From the NCBI GenBank assembly GCA_045649025.1, contig JAZRPB010000010.1, positions 40,138 through 104,137 on the forward strand: a DNA stretch of 64,000 nucleotides, given 5' to 3'. Position 1 is the stretch's first letter; each line of letters opens with the position of its first letter. The stretch is from Ornithomonoglobus_A sp045649025 (lineage in GTDB: Bacteria; Bacillota; Clostridia; UBA1381). Shown here piece after piece: positions 7,462-17,558 of the stretch. The notes under the pieces are model-generated. The model worked only from the letters and a program-made list of their open reading frames with translations. It ran no database searches and had not been told where the DNA came from. A program made the translations under genes and the position numbers.

Positions 7462-8832
7462 TTATCCAAATATGCTTATATATCCCTGTATGAATATAAA
7501 TATAATAACAATCGGTAATATAAATGTTACATAGCCGCGTATCCATTTAGGGAATTTAATACCCTTTCCTGCATTTGCTTCTTTAATGAAGTTATCCCAA
7601 CCCCAGCCAAATTTATAAACGCAAAATGCAAGGTAAACAAGCGAGCCAAGCGGCAGGAAGTTGTTACTAACCAAAAAGTCCTCGAAGTCCATAATGTTTT
7701 TACCTTCACCAAGAAGTGAAACGCCGCTCCACACATTAAAGCCTAAAATACACGGCAATGAAAGTATGATTATTGCAAACAGGTTAACAATAACTGCCCT
7801 CTTTCTTGACCAGTTCCATAAATCCATTGCAAATGAAATAATATTTTCAAACACGGCAATAACCGTTGAAAATGCAGCAAATGCCATAAACACAAAGAAT
7901 AATGAGCCCCAAACTCTGCCTAAAGGCATTGCATTGAATATGTTTGGCAGTGTTATGAATATAAGGTTTGGTCCCGATTCGGGGTTTACATTAAATGAGA
8001 AGCACGCAGGGAATATAATAAGTCCCGACATAATTGCAACAAATGTATCGAGCACCAAAATGCTTATAGATTCACCCGTTAAGCTTCTGTCTTTTTCTAT
8101 ATAGCTGCCGAAAATTGCCATTGAGCCAATACCTATACTTAAGGTAAAGAACGCCTGTCCCATTGCTGCAAATATCACTTCAAATATACCGTTTTGAGCC
8201 ATTTTACCAAAGTCGGGCATTAAATAAAACTTTAGGCCTTCACTTGCTCCTGGTAAAAAGATTGAGTTTATTGCCAACACAACCATAATGCACAAAAGGA
8301 ATATCATCATTACCTTTGTTATTTTTTCAACTCCGTTTTTAAGTCCTAAAGAGCAAACACCAAAGCTTAAAACAACAACCACAATTGTCCAGAAAAACAT
8401 TTGGGCAGGGTTTTGAGTTAATGCACCAAAGATATCGCCAACCTGTTGGGGCGTTGCTCCCACAAACTCTCCCTTTGCCATCTTGAAGAAGTATGAAACT
8501 ATCCATCCTGCTATTACTGTATAGAACATCATTAAAAGATAGTTTGCTGCCATAGCAAAATAGCCGAACACGTGCCATTTTGCACCCTTTCTTTCAAGCA
8601 CCTTAAACGAGCTTGCAACACTCTTCTGACTTGCTCTTCCCACTGAAAACTCCATTACCATAACAGGTAAACCCAAAATAAGCAAAAACAGCATATATAT
8701 AAGCACAAATGCCGCTCCGCCGTATTGCCCTGTTATGTAGGGAAATCTCCACACGTTTCCTAATCCTATTGCGCATCCTGCCGAGATTAATATAAATCCA
8801 AGTCTTGATGCAAATTTTTCTCTTTGCTGCAT
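7462..8832 (-). CDS. Sodium-dependent neurotransmitter-symporter (SNF/NSS) family transporter
   Basis: A 456-residue polytopic membrane protein with about 11-12 helices that carries small solutes, usually amino acids, with Na+. The N-terminal motif GCAIGLGNVWRFPY (about residues 19-32) is the family signature: unwound helix 1 binds Na+ and the substrate. GQAFFTLSIGIGSMA marks the conserved helix-6 region. Bacterial members with tryptophan, leucine or tyrosine specificity look alike at this level, so the substrate stays open. It precedes nothing on its strand but the SCIFF locus, and follows the TtcA-like gene by 21 bp. Confidence 0.92.
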   Translation of the reverse strand: MQQREKFASRLGFILISAGCAIGLGNVWRFPYITGQYGGAAFVLIYMLFLLILGLPVMVMEFSVGRASQKSVASSFKVLERKGAKWHVFGYFAMAANYLLMMFYTVIAGWIVSYFFKMAKGEFVGATPQQVGDIFGALTQNPAQMFFWTIVVVVLSFGVCSLGLKNGVEKITKVMMIFLLCIMVVLAINSIFLPGASEGLKFYLMPDFGKMAQNGIFEVIFAAMGQAFFTLSIGIGSMAIFGSYIEKDRSLTGESISILVLDTFVAIMSGLIIFPACFSFNVNPESGPNLIFITLPNIFNAMPLGRVWGSLFFVFMAFAAFSTVIAVFENIISFAMDLWNWSRKRAVIVNLFAIIILSLPCILGFNVWSGVSLLGEGKNIMDFEDFLVSNNFLPLGSLVYLAFCVYKFGWGWDNFIKEANAGKGIKFPKWIRGYVTFILPIVIIFIFIQGYISIFG

Positions 8833-8853
8833 TGTTTTTTCTTCCTTTCGCTT

Positions 8854-9696
8854 TTATCTTCCTCTTTCATCATAGTCGTCGAGGAAATTATATTTCTCCT
8901 CGCCCTTGTGATAGCCTATAATAGTTGATAAATTAACATCTGTTACGCTGTTAAAAATATTCATATCTATATATGGGCTTGTTTTTCTAAATTGCTTTAT
9001 TAATTCCTTCATTTCACGCCGCTTTGAGTTTTCTCTGCCGTCGGGCCGCGAAATTTCACACGCCTCGGTAAAACGGCAGGCACATTGGATAAATTCCAAT
9101 TCGTGCCGCTTTGCCCAGGCAATTATGTCCTTTTCCTTAACCAGATATAACGGGCGTATAAGCTCCATACCAGGATGATTGGTGCTATGAAGCTTTGGCA
9201 TCATTGTTTGTATTTGCGAGCCATAGAGCATACCCATAAGTATAGTTTCTATAACATCGTCGAAATGATGGCCCAATGCAATTTTGTTACACCCAAGTTT
9301 TTGTGCCTCTTTATATAAATAGCCGCGTCTCATTCTTGCACACAGATAACAGGGATGGTCGCCAACATTTGCAACTGAATCAAAAATCTGTGTGTTGAAT
9401 ATATGAATGGGTACATTAAGTGTTTTTGCATTATCTATGATTTTTTGTCGGTTTTGGGGGTTATAGCCTGGGTCCATAACAATAAACTCAACATCAAATT
9501 TTACTACTCCGTGGCGGTGTATTTCCTGCATACACTTTGCTAAAAGCATAGAATCCTTACCGCCCGAAATACACACCGCAATTTTATCGCCTTCCTTTAT
9601 AAGCTCGTAGCGGTTTATGGCGGTGGTGAATTTTCGCCATATGCCCTTGCGGTATGTTGTTATAATACTTCGCTCTGCCTCTTTGTATTTTTCCAT
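8854..9696 (-). CDS. TtcA-like tRNA thiolation ATPase (PP-loop, TilS/TtcA superfamily)
   Basis: A 280-residue PP-loop ATPase. CISGGKDSMLLAKC, near residues 40-53, is the ATP-binding loop. The CYLCARMRRG motif is a CxxC pair of the TtcA type, with another Cys pair in CACRF. HHFDDVIETILM is the superfamily's second conserved segment. TtcA forms 2-thiocytidine at position 32 of some tRNAs; clostridial relatives may act on other positions, so I do not assign the symbol firmly. The ATG at 9696 is preferred over TTG 9708 because GAGGAA lies just before it. It starts 1 nt after the ftsY stop. Confidence 0.85.
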   Translation of the reverse strand: MEKYKEAERSIITTYRKGIWRKFTTAINRYELIKEGDKIAVCISGGKDSMLLAKCMQEIHRHGVVKFDVEFIVMDPGYNPQNRQKIIDNAKTLNVPIHIFNTQIFDSVANVGDHPCYLCARMRRGYLYKEAQKLGCNKIALGHHFDDVIETILMGMLYGSQIQTMMPKLHSTNHPGMELIRPLYLVKEKDIIAWAKRHELEFIQCACRFTEACEISRPDGRENSKRREMKELIKQFRKTSPYIDMNIFNSVTDVNLSTIIGYHKGEEKYNFLDDYDERGR

Positions 9697-9697
9697 T

Positions 9698-10609
9698 CTA
9701 TTCCTCAAATATAGCTCTTGCGAAATCTGTGGGGTTAAATTCCTGAAGGTCGTCTATTCCTTCACCTACTCCAACAAACTTCACACTCATATTTTTCTCT
9801 CTTGAAAGAGTTATTACTATTCCGCCCTTGGCAGTGCCGTCGAGCTTTGTTAAAATAATGCCCGAAATATCTGCCGCTTCACCAAACAGCTGTGCCTGAC
9901 TCACCGCATTCTGACCTGTGGTTGCATCAAGAACAAGCAATGTTTCACGAGATGACTCGGGTAGTTCTCTCGATATTACCCTGTTTATCTTTTCAAGCTC
10001 TGCCATAAGGTTTTTCTTATTGTGCAGTCTGCCCGCAGTATCGCATATTAAAACATCAACACCTCTTGCTCTTGCCGCCGCACACGCATCGTACACAACT
10101 GCCGCAGGGTCGCTCCCCTCCTGATGCTTTATAATCTCACAATCGGCTCTCTTTGCCCATATATCAAGCTGGTCGATTGCCGCCGCACGAAAGGTATCTG
10201 CCGCCGCAAGCATCACTCTTTTACCCTGTGCTTTATAGTGCATTGCCAATTTGCCTATACTTGTGGTTTTGCCCACACCGTTTACGCCTATAACAAGTAT
10301 AACGGCGGGGGTGCTTTCTATGTGCATTGCACTGTCGCTTTCCTCTAAAATTTCGGCTATAACCGCTTTTAGCTCTTCCTTTACAATATGTCCGTCGGTT
10401 ATATGCTTTAATTTAACTCTCTCACGCAGAGTATCAATAATATATGTTGACGTTTCAAAGCCAATATCTGCCATAATAAGTGCTTCTTCAAGGTTTTCAA
10501 ACAATTCCTCATCAACCTTCACGAATACGGAAAACACCTGATTTACCTTTTCGCCTATGGCGGTGTTGGTCTTTTTCAAGCCGTGCTTTAATTTTTCAAA
10601 AAATCCCAT
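9698..10609 (-). CDS. ftsY: Signal recognition particle receptor FtsY
   Basis: FtsY is the membrane-associated SRP-type GTPase that receives Ffh-bound ribosomes at the translocon. The 303 residues contain a short N domain and the G domain: GVNGVGKTTS (G1), DTFRAAAIDQL (insertion box), DTAGR (G3) and TKLDGTAKGG (G4/G5 region). The long acidic A domain of E. coli FtsY is absent, as is normal in Firmicutes. It follows smc on the same strand after 94 bp, a widely conserved order. Confidence 0.97.
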   Translation of the reverse strand: MGFFEKLKHGLKKTNTAIGEKVNQVFSVFVKVDEELFENLEEALIMADIGFETSTYIIDTLRERVKLKHITDGHIVKEELKAVIAEILEESDSAMHIESTPAVILVIGVNGVGKTTSIGKLAMHYKAQGKRVMLAAADTFRAAAIDQLDIWAKRADCEIIKHQEGSDPAAVVYDACAAARARGVDVLICDTAGRLHNKKNLMAELEKINRVISRELPESSRETLLVLDATTGQNAVSQAQLFGEAADISGIILTKLDGTAKGGIVITLSREKNMSVKFVGVGEGIDDLQEFNPTDFARAIFEE

Positions 10610-10703
10610 ATTGCTACCTTCCTGTTTTTGTCATATTTTTTAGAACAATTAAAACGTCCGTCCTACAAATTCCAAACCAATACATACGTATTGTGCTTTA
10701 AAT

Positions 10704-13700
10704 CTATTTTACCAAATTTTCATCAACATCATCAATCAACAGTGATAACAGCTTTGAAACACCCTTTTCCTGCATTGTTACACCGTAAAGGATATTTGCC
10801 GCCTCCATTGTGCCGCGGCGGTGTGTTATTACTATAAACTGCGTGTTTTCTGTGTAGTTTTTAAGGTATGTTGCAAAACGTGACACGTTTACATCGTCGA
10901 GTGCAGCATCAATTTCGTCGAGAATACAGAATGGTGTTGGCTTAACCTTTAATATTGCAAAAAGCAAGGCTATTGCAATAAACGATTTTTCGCCGCCCGA
11001 ATACAAATTAAGATTTTGCAGTCCCTTACCTGGGAGTTGTACCTCAATTTCTATACCGCTTTCAAGCACATTGTCGGGGTCGGATAAATATAATCTGCCC
11101 CTGCCGCCGCCAAACAGCTCGCTAAACACCTCTGAAAAGCTCTTATTTATTTCGTTAAACTGCTCTTCAAAGTGGTCTTCTATTAATTCCTCCATAGAGG
11201 CTATTATCTCGGTAAGGTTTTCTTTGGATTTTTCCAAATCCTTCTTTTGCTCGCTTAAAAATTCGTAACGCTCCTTTACCGCCTTATACTCCTCTATTGA
11301 ATCAACGTTTACATTACCAAGTGCTTTTATTGCACTCTTTAATTCATATAAACGCTCGTTTGCTGCCTTAACGTCTTCAACCTCGCTACGCTCCTCTTGT
11401 GCAGAGGTGATTGTTAGTTCATAATCATCCCAAAGACGGTTTATTATGCTCTCCTGCTCCATTTCAAGCTTAACACGCTTGTTCTCTATTCGTGAAAGCT
11501 CCTGTTGAAGATTTAAAAGCTTGTCGGTAAGTGTTTTGTTGGAATCCTGTATTTGCTTTAGCTTTGAGGCAATTATTTCCTTTTGTGCGTCTATGTTTTC
11601 TATAACACGCACAAGTTCTTCGCCGTTTCTTTGAGTTTCCTCCCAAAGCACACGCTTCTCCTCAATGGTTTTTTCCATTATGGTGACTGTGTTTTTGATT
11701 TCCTCTATATCGCCTTGCTTTAATGTGAGTGCTTCGCTTTGTGATATGATTTCCTCATTTAGTGCCTCAATTTGTGCTTTTATAACCTGAACGTCCTTTT
11801 GCAAAGCACCAAGACGCACAGTTTCGTCCATAAGCTTGCCAGATTGCTCCTCCTTAAGTGCACTTATGTGTTCAAGCTCATCTTCAAGCTGTTTTATGCT
11901 CTCCTCTGCCTCGAGTGCATTGTTTTTGGCACTACGCAGGCTTGAAAGTAAAATTGCACTTTCCTCCGATGATGCCTTTAGGAGCTCTTCTATTTTTTTC
12001 TGCTCGCTGTTTGATGCATCACGGTTTTTATCGTCGTTTTCTATATTCTGGCGAAGATATACGCAAGCATTTTCAAGTCTTAAAATTTCGTCTTCATACT
12101 CACGCACCATAGGAATGTATGCTTCAAGCTGTGTGTTAACAAGCTCTTTTTCCTTTATAAGCTCCTCTTGCTTTTGTGTTAGTGCACGCAAAGATGCCGA
12201 AAGTGACACAATATCAGCACCAAGCTCTTTTATTTGTGCGGCACGTGATAAAAATCCGCTTTGCTTATTAACACTACCGCCCGACATTGAGCCGCCGCTG
12301 TTTAGTATATCGCCCTCAACCGTTACTACTCTGAATTTATATCCGTATTTACGGCTTAATGCAATTGCATTGTCGATATTATCAACCACCACTACTCTGC
12401 CGAGCAGACTTGCAATAACACCATCATATTTTTTATCGTATGAAATAAGCTTGCTTGCCAAGCCTATAACACCGTTTTCCTTTAAAATTTCGTTTGCGTT
12501 TTCAAGTGCTTTGCCTTTTACAGACGATATGGGTAAAAATGTGGCTCTTCCGCCGTTGTTACTACGCAGATATGCAATTGCCTCCTTTGCATCCTCCTCC
12601 GATTCAACAACAATATTCTGCATTGAACCGCCAAGTGCTGTTTCTATTGCAACCACATAGTCCTTTTTAACCTCTATAAGTCCCGACACTGTTCCGTAAA
12701 CACAAAGACGTTTTAATTCGGGTGCTTTTAAAACTGCCTTTACACTTCTTGAATAGCCCTCGTAGTCATTTTCCATACCCTCTAATATCTTCTTTTTAGA
12801 GGTCTTTGAGTTATATTCAACCTTTTGTGTGTTTATTTCTCCGTTTACTTTTGAAAGCTCATCATCTATTCTTTGAGCTTCCTCTCGCTTTGAGTTTGTT
12901 GTGAGCTTTATTTTTGAAAGCTTTTCTTGTTTTGTGGCAATATTTTTCTCGTTTTCTTCAATTTCTTGCTCTGTGGTTTCTTTATTTAAGCCAAATTGCT
13001 TTATTTCAAGCTCTATTTCGTCGCGTCTTTGAAGATAGCTTTCTCTCAACTTGCCTGCACCGCTTATTTTTTCGTTTAGTGCGGCGGCATCGTTTTGATA
13101 CTTAATAAGACTTGCTCTTTTTTCTTCTATTTGTGATTGTAGCTCGTCTTTTTTCTGTGATGTATTGTCGCTTTCACCTTGCATAAGGTCGAAACTCTTT
13201 AGAATTTCGTTTGCCTGTGCTTCTTTTTCCTTGATTTCAAGCTTGTAGCCTTCAATCTGTTCTTTTCTTTGTTGGTTTTTAGCGGTTATTTCGCCTATTT
13301 CGGCCTCAATACGCCCAATCATATCGTTGTTATTTTTGATATTATTTTGCGTGATGGAAATATCCTTTTTAATTTCCATCGCCTTTTCGGCATTTTCTCT
13401 TAAAAGCTCATTTTGAGTGTTCTTTTCCTCGTCCTTTTCTCTGCTCTCCTGCTGGAGTGCTTCAAATCTTTCGCCCGTTTCCTTTTCGTTATTGCGAGCA
13501 TTATTTAGCTCTTCCTCAACACTGCCATAGAGCTTTTGTGTTTGCTCGAGCACAGCCTTATTCTTTTCAAGATTTACAAGGCTCATATTAACGTCGAGCA
13601 CCTTATATTCAGTATATAGCTCAACATATTTACGTGCCTTTTCCGACTGACGCTTTAGCGGTCCCACCTGATTTTCCAACTCAAGTGTTATGTCACCTAT

Positions 13701-14270
13701 TCTTACCAGATTTTCCTCAACGCCTGTGAGCTTTCTTATTGCCTCTTCTTTTCTGTATTTATATTTAGAAACTCCTGCCGCCTCTTCAAAAATTGAGCGT
13801 CTGTCCTCTGCTTTTGTTGAAAGTATCTGCGACACATTACCTTGACCAATAATTGAATATCCGTCACGGCCAAGACCTGTGTCCATAAACAGCTCGTGTA
13901 TATCCTTTAAACGACAGTTTGCTCTGTTTATCTGGTATATACTCTCACCGCTTCTAAATAATCTACGTGTTACAATAACCTCGTCAAATTCTATATTAAA
14001 GGTGTGTGAACTGTTATCTAAAACAAGACTTACCTCGGCATAGTTTACGGGCTTTCTTGTTTGAGTACCCGAAAAGATAACGTCTTGCATATTTGAGCCA
14101 CGCAGAGATTTTGCACTCATTTCACCTATAACCCAACGAATTGCATCGGATATATTACTCTTTCCGCTTCCGTTTGGACCAACAACGGCAGTGGCACCGT
14201 CAACAAAGCTTAACACCGTCTTATCGGCAAACGACTTAAAGCCCTGCATTTCAATTCTCTTTAAAAGCAC
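10704..14270 (-). CDS. smc: Chromosome segregation ATPase SMC
   Basis: SMC, with ScpA and ScpB, loads onto and compacts the chromosome. At 1188 residues it has normal length. The order is Walker A GPNGSGKSN near residue 32, a long coiled coil, the hinge around 510-650 (with GGRATFLP and GGSMSGGS), a returning coil, then the ABC signature LYSGGEKS and Walker B ILDEIDAAL near the C-terminus. It starts with GTG at 14270, 7 bp after GAGGTG, and overlaps the preceding gene by 20 bp, which suggests coupling. Several long antisense frames across the coil are compositional artefacts. Confidence 0.97.
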   Translation of the reverse strand: MLLKRIEMQGFKSFADKTVLSFVDGATAVVGPNGSGKSNISDAIRWVIGEMSAKSLRGSNMQDVIFSGTQTRKPVNYAEVSLVLDNSSHTFNIEFDEVIVTRRLFRSGESIYQINRANCRLKDIHELFMDTGLGRDGYSIIGQGNVSQILSTKAEDRRSIFEEAAGVSKYKYRKEEAIRKLTGVEENLVRIGDITLELENQVGPLKRQSEKARKYVELYTEYKVLDVNMSLVNLEKNKAVLEQTQKLYGSVEEELNNARNNEKETGERFEALQQESREKDEEKNTQNELLRENAEKAMEIKKDISITQNNIKNNNDMIGRIEAEIGEITAKNQQRKEQIEGYKLEIKEKEAQANEILKSFDLMQGESDNTSQKKDELQSQIEEKRASLIKYQNDAAALNEKISGAGKLRESYLQRRDEIELEIKQFGLNKETTEQEIEENEKNIATKQEKLSKIKLTTNSKREEAQRIDDELSKVNGEINTQKVEYNSKTSKKKILEGMENDYEGYSRSVKAVLKAPELKRLCVYGTVSGLIEVKKDYVVAIETALGGSMQNIVVESEEDAKEAIAYLRSNNGGRATFLPISSVKGKALENANEILKENGVIGLASKLISYDKKYDGVIASLLGRVVVVDNIDNAIALSRKYGYKFRVVTVEGDILNSGGSMSGGSVNKQSGFLSRAAQIKELGADIVSLSASLRALTQKQEELIKEKELVNTQLEAYIPMVREYEDEILRLENACVYLRQNIENDDKNRDASNSEQKKIEELLKASSEESAILLSSLRSAKNNALEAEESIKQLEDELEHISALKEEQSGKLMDETVRLGALQKDVQVIKAQIEALNEEIISQSEALTLKQGDIEEIKNTVTIMEKTIEEKRVLWEETQRNGEELVRVIENIDAQKEIIASKLKQIQDSNKTLTDKLLNLQQELSRIENKRVKLEMEQESIINRLWDDYELTITSAQEERSEVEDVKAANERLYELKSAIKALGNVNVDSIEEYKAVKERYEFLSEQKKDLEKSKENLTEIIASMEELIEDHFEEQFNEINKSFSEVFSELFGGGRGRLYLSDPDNVLESGIEIEVQLPGKGLQNLNLYSGGEKSFIAIALLFAILKVKPTPFCILDEIDAALDDVNVSRFATYLKNYTENTQFIVITHRRGTMEAANILYGVTMQEKGVSKLLSLLIDDVDENLVK

Positions 14271-15258
14271 AAAATCTCACCTCTCTTTTGTTCATATTCT
14301 CATTTCCTTTTATTGTTAGAGCTATCCCAAGCTCTTCCTTTGCTTTTTTTATATTTTCTCTCTTGTTGCCCACAGCATTTGATACTTCGCTGCTTTTTAC
14401 TTCAATGCATACATTACCGCTTTTTCCTTTTAGTTCTTCCTTTATTAAATCGTAGTAAATACTGCTTTCCACCAACGCACGAAATGCACTGTGCACAGGC
14501 CCTGCCACAACGGAACCCTCCTCACAGATTTGGTCGGTTGCTTGCAAGCCCACACGTATAACGGCTATGTTTTCTTTTTCAAACATAAGCATAATTTCTT
14601 TTGCCGTCTGTATTGCCTCTTCGAGCGTTTGCGGAATATACTCACCCCTGTTATACATTTTTTCAAGGTATGTATCCTTTATTGTGAGAGTGGGATAAAT
14701 TCTTACCATTTCGGGCTTTAGAGCAATAATTTCACGTGCAGTATATATACTCTTTTCCCTTGTGTCGCCAACTAAACCCGTCATCATTTGCAAGCCAAGT
14801 CTTACAGGGTATTTTCTTATTATCTGGGCTGCATCCCTCACCTGTTTTGAGGTGTGGCCTCTGTTTGATTTTTTTAAAACCTCGTCGTCTAACGACTGTA
14901 CACCAAGCTCTATGGTGGTAACCTTGTGCTTAACAAGATTTTGCATTATTTCGTCATTTATATAATCGGGACGTGTGGACAGACGTATTCCGTCTATTTT
15001 ATCGCTAAACTGTGCCGCCGCTGCCAATAATGCACTTTGCTCGTGTATTGGTATTCCCGTGAATGAGCCGCCAAAGAACGCAACCTCAACATATCTGTCG
15101 GTATCGGGAAGTGTTTTTAGGTGCTCCTCTATTATGCTTTTTACTTGCTGGGGTGTAACGTCGGTTGTAGCACCTGTTATGCGGCGTTGATTGCAAAAAA
15201 CACAATCAAACGGACAACCCTTATGCGGAACGAAAATGGGTATATTATATATTTTCAT
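14251..15258 (-). CDS. Elp3-like radical SAM protein
   Basis: A radical SAM protein of 335 residues. CPFDCVFC near the start is a CxxxCxxC cluster site; FFGGSFTGIP, RLSTRPDYI and IELGVQSLDD are motifs shared with Elp3 and coproporphyrinogen-oxidase-like enzymes. It lacks the Elp3 acetyltransferase domain, so it is not a complete Elp3. Genes of this type lie between rnc and smc in many Clostridia; the substrate is unknown, and tRNA modification is only an analogy. The ATG at 15258 is preferred to the GTG at 15267, because a GGGTGA site lies upstream. Confidence 0.85.
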   Translation of the reverse strand: MKIYNIPIFVPHKGCPFDCVFCNQRRITGATTDVTPQQVKSIIEEHLKTLPDTDRYVEVAFFGGSFTGIPIHEQSALLAAAAQFSDKIDGIRLSTRPDYINDEIMQNLVKHKVTTIELGVQSLDDEVLKKSNRGHTSKQVRDAAQIIRKYPVRLGLQMMTGLVGDTREKSIYTAREIIALKPEMVRIYPTLTIKDTYLEKMYNRGEYIPQTLEEAIQTAKEIMLMFEKENIAVIRVGLQATDQICEEGSVVAGPVHSAFRALVESSIYYDLIKEELKGKSGNVCIEVKSSEVSNAVGNKRENIKKAKEELGIALTIKGNENMNKREVRFCAFKEN

Positions 15259-15270
15259 ACATTTCACCCA

Positions 15271-15945
15271 TTATTTCATATTTTCAAGTGCATATTTTGC
15301 CGCTTGCTGCTGTGCTTCTTTCTTGCTTTGACCTTCACCCTCGCCAAGCTTTTCATTGTTTACATACACACCCATAACAAAGGTTTTGTTGTGGTCCAGA
15401 CCCGATTCTCTTATTAATTCATATGAAATTTCGCCAATGTGGCTTTTTTGTATTTTCTCTTGCAATGTGGTTTTGTAGTCGTTATTTCTTTTTCCTGAAA
15501 TAGCTTCCTCTATGTCTATCTCTGTGTGAGAAAGCACCCATTCTCTTGCTGTTTCCAAGCCATCATCAAGATATATTGCGGCAATTACCGCCTCAAATGC
15601 ATCTGATACAATAGACGGTCTTTTTCTTCCGCCTGTTTGCTCCTCACCGTTACCAAGACGCAGTGCCTCATCAAGACCTATTCGCTTTGCAGCCTTAAAT
15701 AATGAGGTTTCACACACAATGCTTGCTCTTAATTTGCTTAAATCGCCTTCATTAATGCCATTTAGGCGTTTATAGATGTACTCGCTTATTACAACACCAA
15801 GCACACTGTCGCCTAAAAATTCAAGACGTTCGTTGCTTGCTATTCTTTTTTCGTTTGCATATGAGCTGTGTGTGAGAGCGTTGCTTAAAAGTGATTTTTC
15901 CTTAAAGGTGTATCCTATGTTGTTTTCAATTTCCTTTAGTGTCAT
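15271..15945 (-). CDS. rnc: Ribonuclease III
   Basis: RNase III cuts double-stranded RNA in rRNA precursors and some mRNAs. The protein starts MTLKEIENNI, 9 bp after AAAGGAGA, and has 224 residues; the open frame extends 17 codons upstream without a better site. NERLEFLGDSVLGVV is the catalytic signature with the Glu and Asp metal ligands. A double-stranded RNA-binding domain fills the C-terminus, ending with GQSKKEAQQQAAKYAL. The order fabF-rnc-radical SAM-smc-ftsY is typical for Firmicutes. Confidence 0.97.
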   Translation of the reverse strand: MTLKEIENNIGYTFKEKSLLSNALTHSSYANEKRIASNERLEFLGDSVLGVVISEYIYKRLNGINEGDLSKLRASIVCETSLFKAAKRIGLDEALRLGNGEEQTGGRKRPSIVSDAFEAVIAAIYLDDGLETAREWVLSHTEIDIEEAISGKRNNDYKTTLQEKIQKSHIGEISYELIRESGLDHNKTFVMGVYVNNEKLGEGEGQSKKEAQQQAAKYALENMK

Positions 15946-16073
15946 ATCAGTAATTCTCCTTTTTGTATTTTTTGAATTACTGATTAAATCTACCAAATTT
16001 TGAAAGATTTAATCAGTATTTCATTTAGCACAACAGGGGCTAACCGTTTTTATGGTTGCCCCTCTTATGTATT

Positions 16074-16184
16074 TTTTATCTTTTAGGAAATTACTACTTT
16101 TATGTTGTAATTTCCTAAATTACAAAAAAGTCTACATATGGAAGTGAGCTGTGCGAACGACAGTCACAATAGTGACTTTTTTTA
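16074..16184 (-). repeat. R1 dispersed repeat, copy B
   Basis: The reverse complement matches copy A (7032-7143) over its full length with few substitutions, and both hairpins are kept. It begins 1-2 bp after the fabF stop codon. The rest of the gap before rnc holds a GGGGC/GCCCC hairpin at about 16035-16062. Confidence 0.85.
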
Positions 16185-16185
16185 T

Positions 16186-17424
16186 TTAATCTGTGTATTT
16201 TTTAAACAAAATACTTGCGTTGTGTCCGCCAAAACCAAGCGAGTTTGAAAGTGCATATAAAACATCTGCCGTTTCGCCCTTGTTGGGAACAATATCCAAA
16301 TCACATTCCTCGTCGGGATTTTCGTAGTTTATGGTTGCGGGAATGTATCCGTCACGAATAGACAAAGCACAAACAATAGCCTCAACACCGCCTGCAGCAC
16401 CAAGCAGATGGCCTGTCATAGACTTTGTTGACGATACCTTAACCTTATACGCCGCATCACCAAACACCGCCTTTATAGCCTGTGTTTCAAACATATCGTT
16501 GTATGCTGTTGATGTGCCGTGTGCATTTATATATGTTACCATATCAGGTGTTATACCTGCGTCTTTTATGGCCATTTCCATAGCCTTTGCACCGCCCTCG
16601 CCTCCGGGGACAGGACTTGTGATGTGGTATGCATCATCGGTTGCGCCGTAGCCCACCATCTCACAAATTATGTTTGCACCTCTTTTTTTGGCGTGCTCAA
16701 GCTCCTCTAAAACAATAAAGCCCGCACCCTCCGACAACACAAAGCCATCACGTGTTTTATCAAAAGGTCTTGATGCTGTTTTAGGGTTATCGTTGTTTGT
16801 AGACATAGCCTTCATATTACAGAAGCCCGCAAAAGCAATTGGCGAAACTGCCGCCTCTGCACCGCCTGCAATAATAACATCACTGTCACCATATTGGATA
16901 TGACGCATTGCATCACCTATTGCATTTGTGCCCGAAGCACATGCTGTTACCACGTTTTTGTTCACACCCCTTGCATTAAGCTTTATTGCAATCTGTGACG
17001 CAGCGATATTGCTTATCATCATAGGAATAAAGAACGGACTTACTCTGCCAGGCCCTTTTTGACCTAACACCTGTGCTTGCTCCTCAAAGGTTTTTATTCC
17101 GCCTATGCCCGAGCCTGTTATAACTCCAACTCTCCAGCTATCTTCTTTTTCCATATCAATACCGCTGTTGTTAAATGCCTCTATGGCCGCAGCATATGCA
17201 AATTGCGTATAGCGGTCCATTTTTCTGGCTTCTTTTCTGTCAACGTATTGCTCTATATCAAAATCCTTAACTTCGCCTGCTATTTTCGTTTTGTAGTCTG
17301 TTATATCAAAGCCTGTTACTGTATCTATTCCGCACACACCGTTTTTTATGCCATCCCAAAATGTTGGCACATCATTACCAATGGGCGTTACAGCACCCAA
17401 GCCTGTTACCACAACTCTTCTCAT
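16186..17424 (-). CDS. fabF: Beta-ketoacyl-ACP synthase II
   Basis: FabF condenses malonyl-ACP with acyl-ACP in fatty acid elongation. The 412 residues are the normal length. TACASGTNAIGD carries the nucleophilic Cys, NAHGTSTAYND the first catalytic His and GHLLGAAGG the second. It is the last gene of the fatty acid cluster. Its ATG has no close Shine-Dalgarno: an in-frame TAA lies two codons upstream, and the nearest AAAGGAG lies 36 bp before it with a 7-bp hairpin in between (see 17439-17467). Confidence 0.97.
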   Translation of the reverse strand: MRRVVVTGLGAVTPIGNDVPTFWDGIKNGVCGIDTVTGFDITDYKTKIAGEVKDFDIEQYVDRKEARKMDRYTQFAYAAAIEAFNNSGIDMEKEDSWRVGVITGSGIGGIKTFEEQAQVLGQKGPGRVSPFFIPMMISNIAASQIAIKLNARGVNKNVVTACASGTNAIGDAMRHIQYGDSDVIIAGGAEAAVSPIAFAGFCNMKAMSTNNDNPKTASRPFDKTRDGFVLSEGAGFIVLEELEHAKKRGANIICEMVGYGATDDAYHITSPVPGGEGGAKAMEMAIKDAGITPDMVTYINAHGTSTAYNDMFETQAIKAVFGDAAYKVKVSSTKSMTGHLLGAAGGVEAIVCALSIRDGYIPATINYENPDEECDLDIVPNKGETADVLYALSNSLGFGGHNASILFKKYTD

Positions 17425-17438
17425 TACTTAATGTGACA

Positions 17439-17467
17439 CCGTAATGTATTACGGCATCTACTCCTTT
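17439..17467 (-). promoter_or_regulatory. Unusual fabF leader: distant Shine-Dalgarno and hairpin
   Basis: On the minus strand AAAGGAG (17461-17467) is followed by ATGCCGTAA, a two-codon reading frame, and the palindrome CCGTAATACATTACGG (17439-17454). The fabF ATG is at 17424. The palindrome could be an RNA hairpin that shortens the spacing or a protein-binding site. Confidence 0.45.
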
Positions 17468-17558
17468 CGTGAAGTGTATATATATAAACTAAATTATTCT
17501 CATCATAGCATAGCCTTTGGGGGGCGATTATACACCCCCATAGCTATTTATCTATTAC

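Noticed and set aside
11836..12660. A 274-codon plus-strand frame inside smc
   Set aside because: It is antisense to the SMC coiled coil, is Ser-rich in the manner of a reverse-strand shadow, and has no ribosome site.
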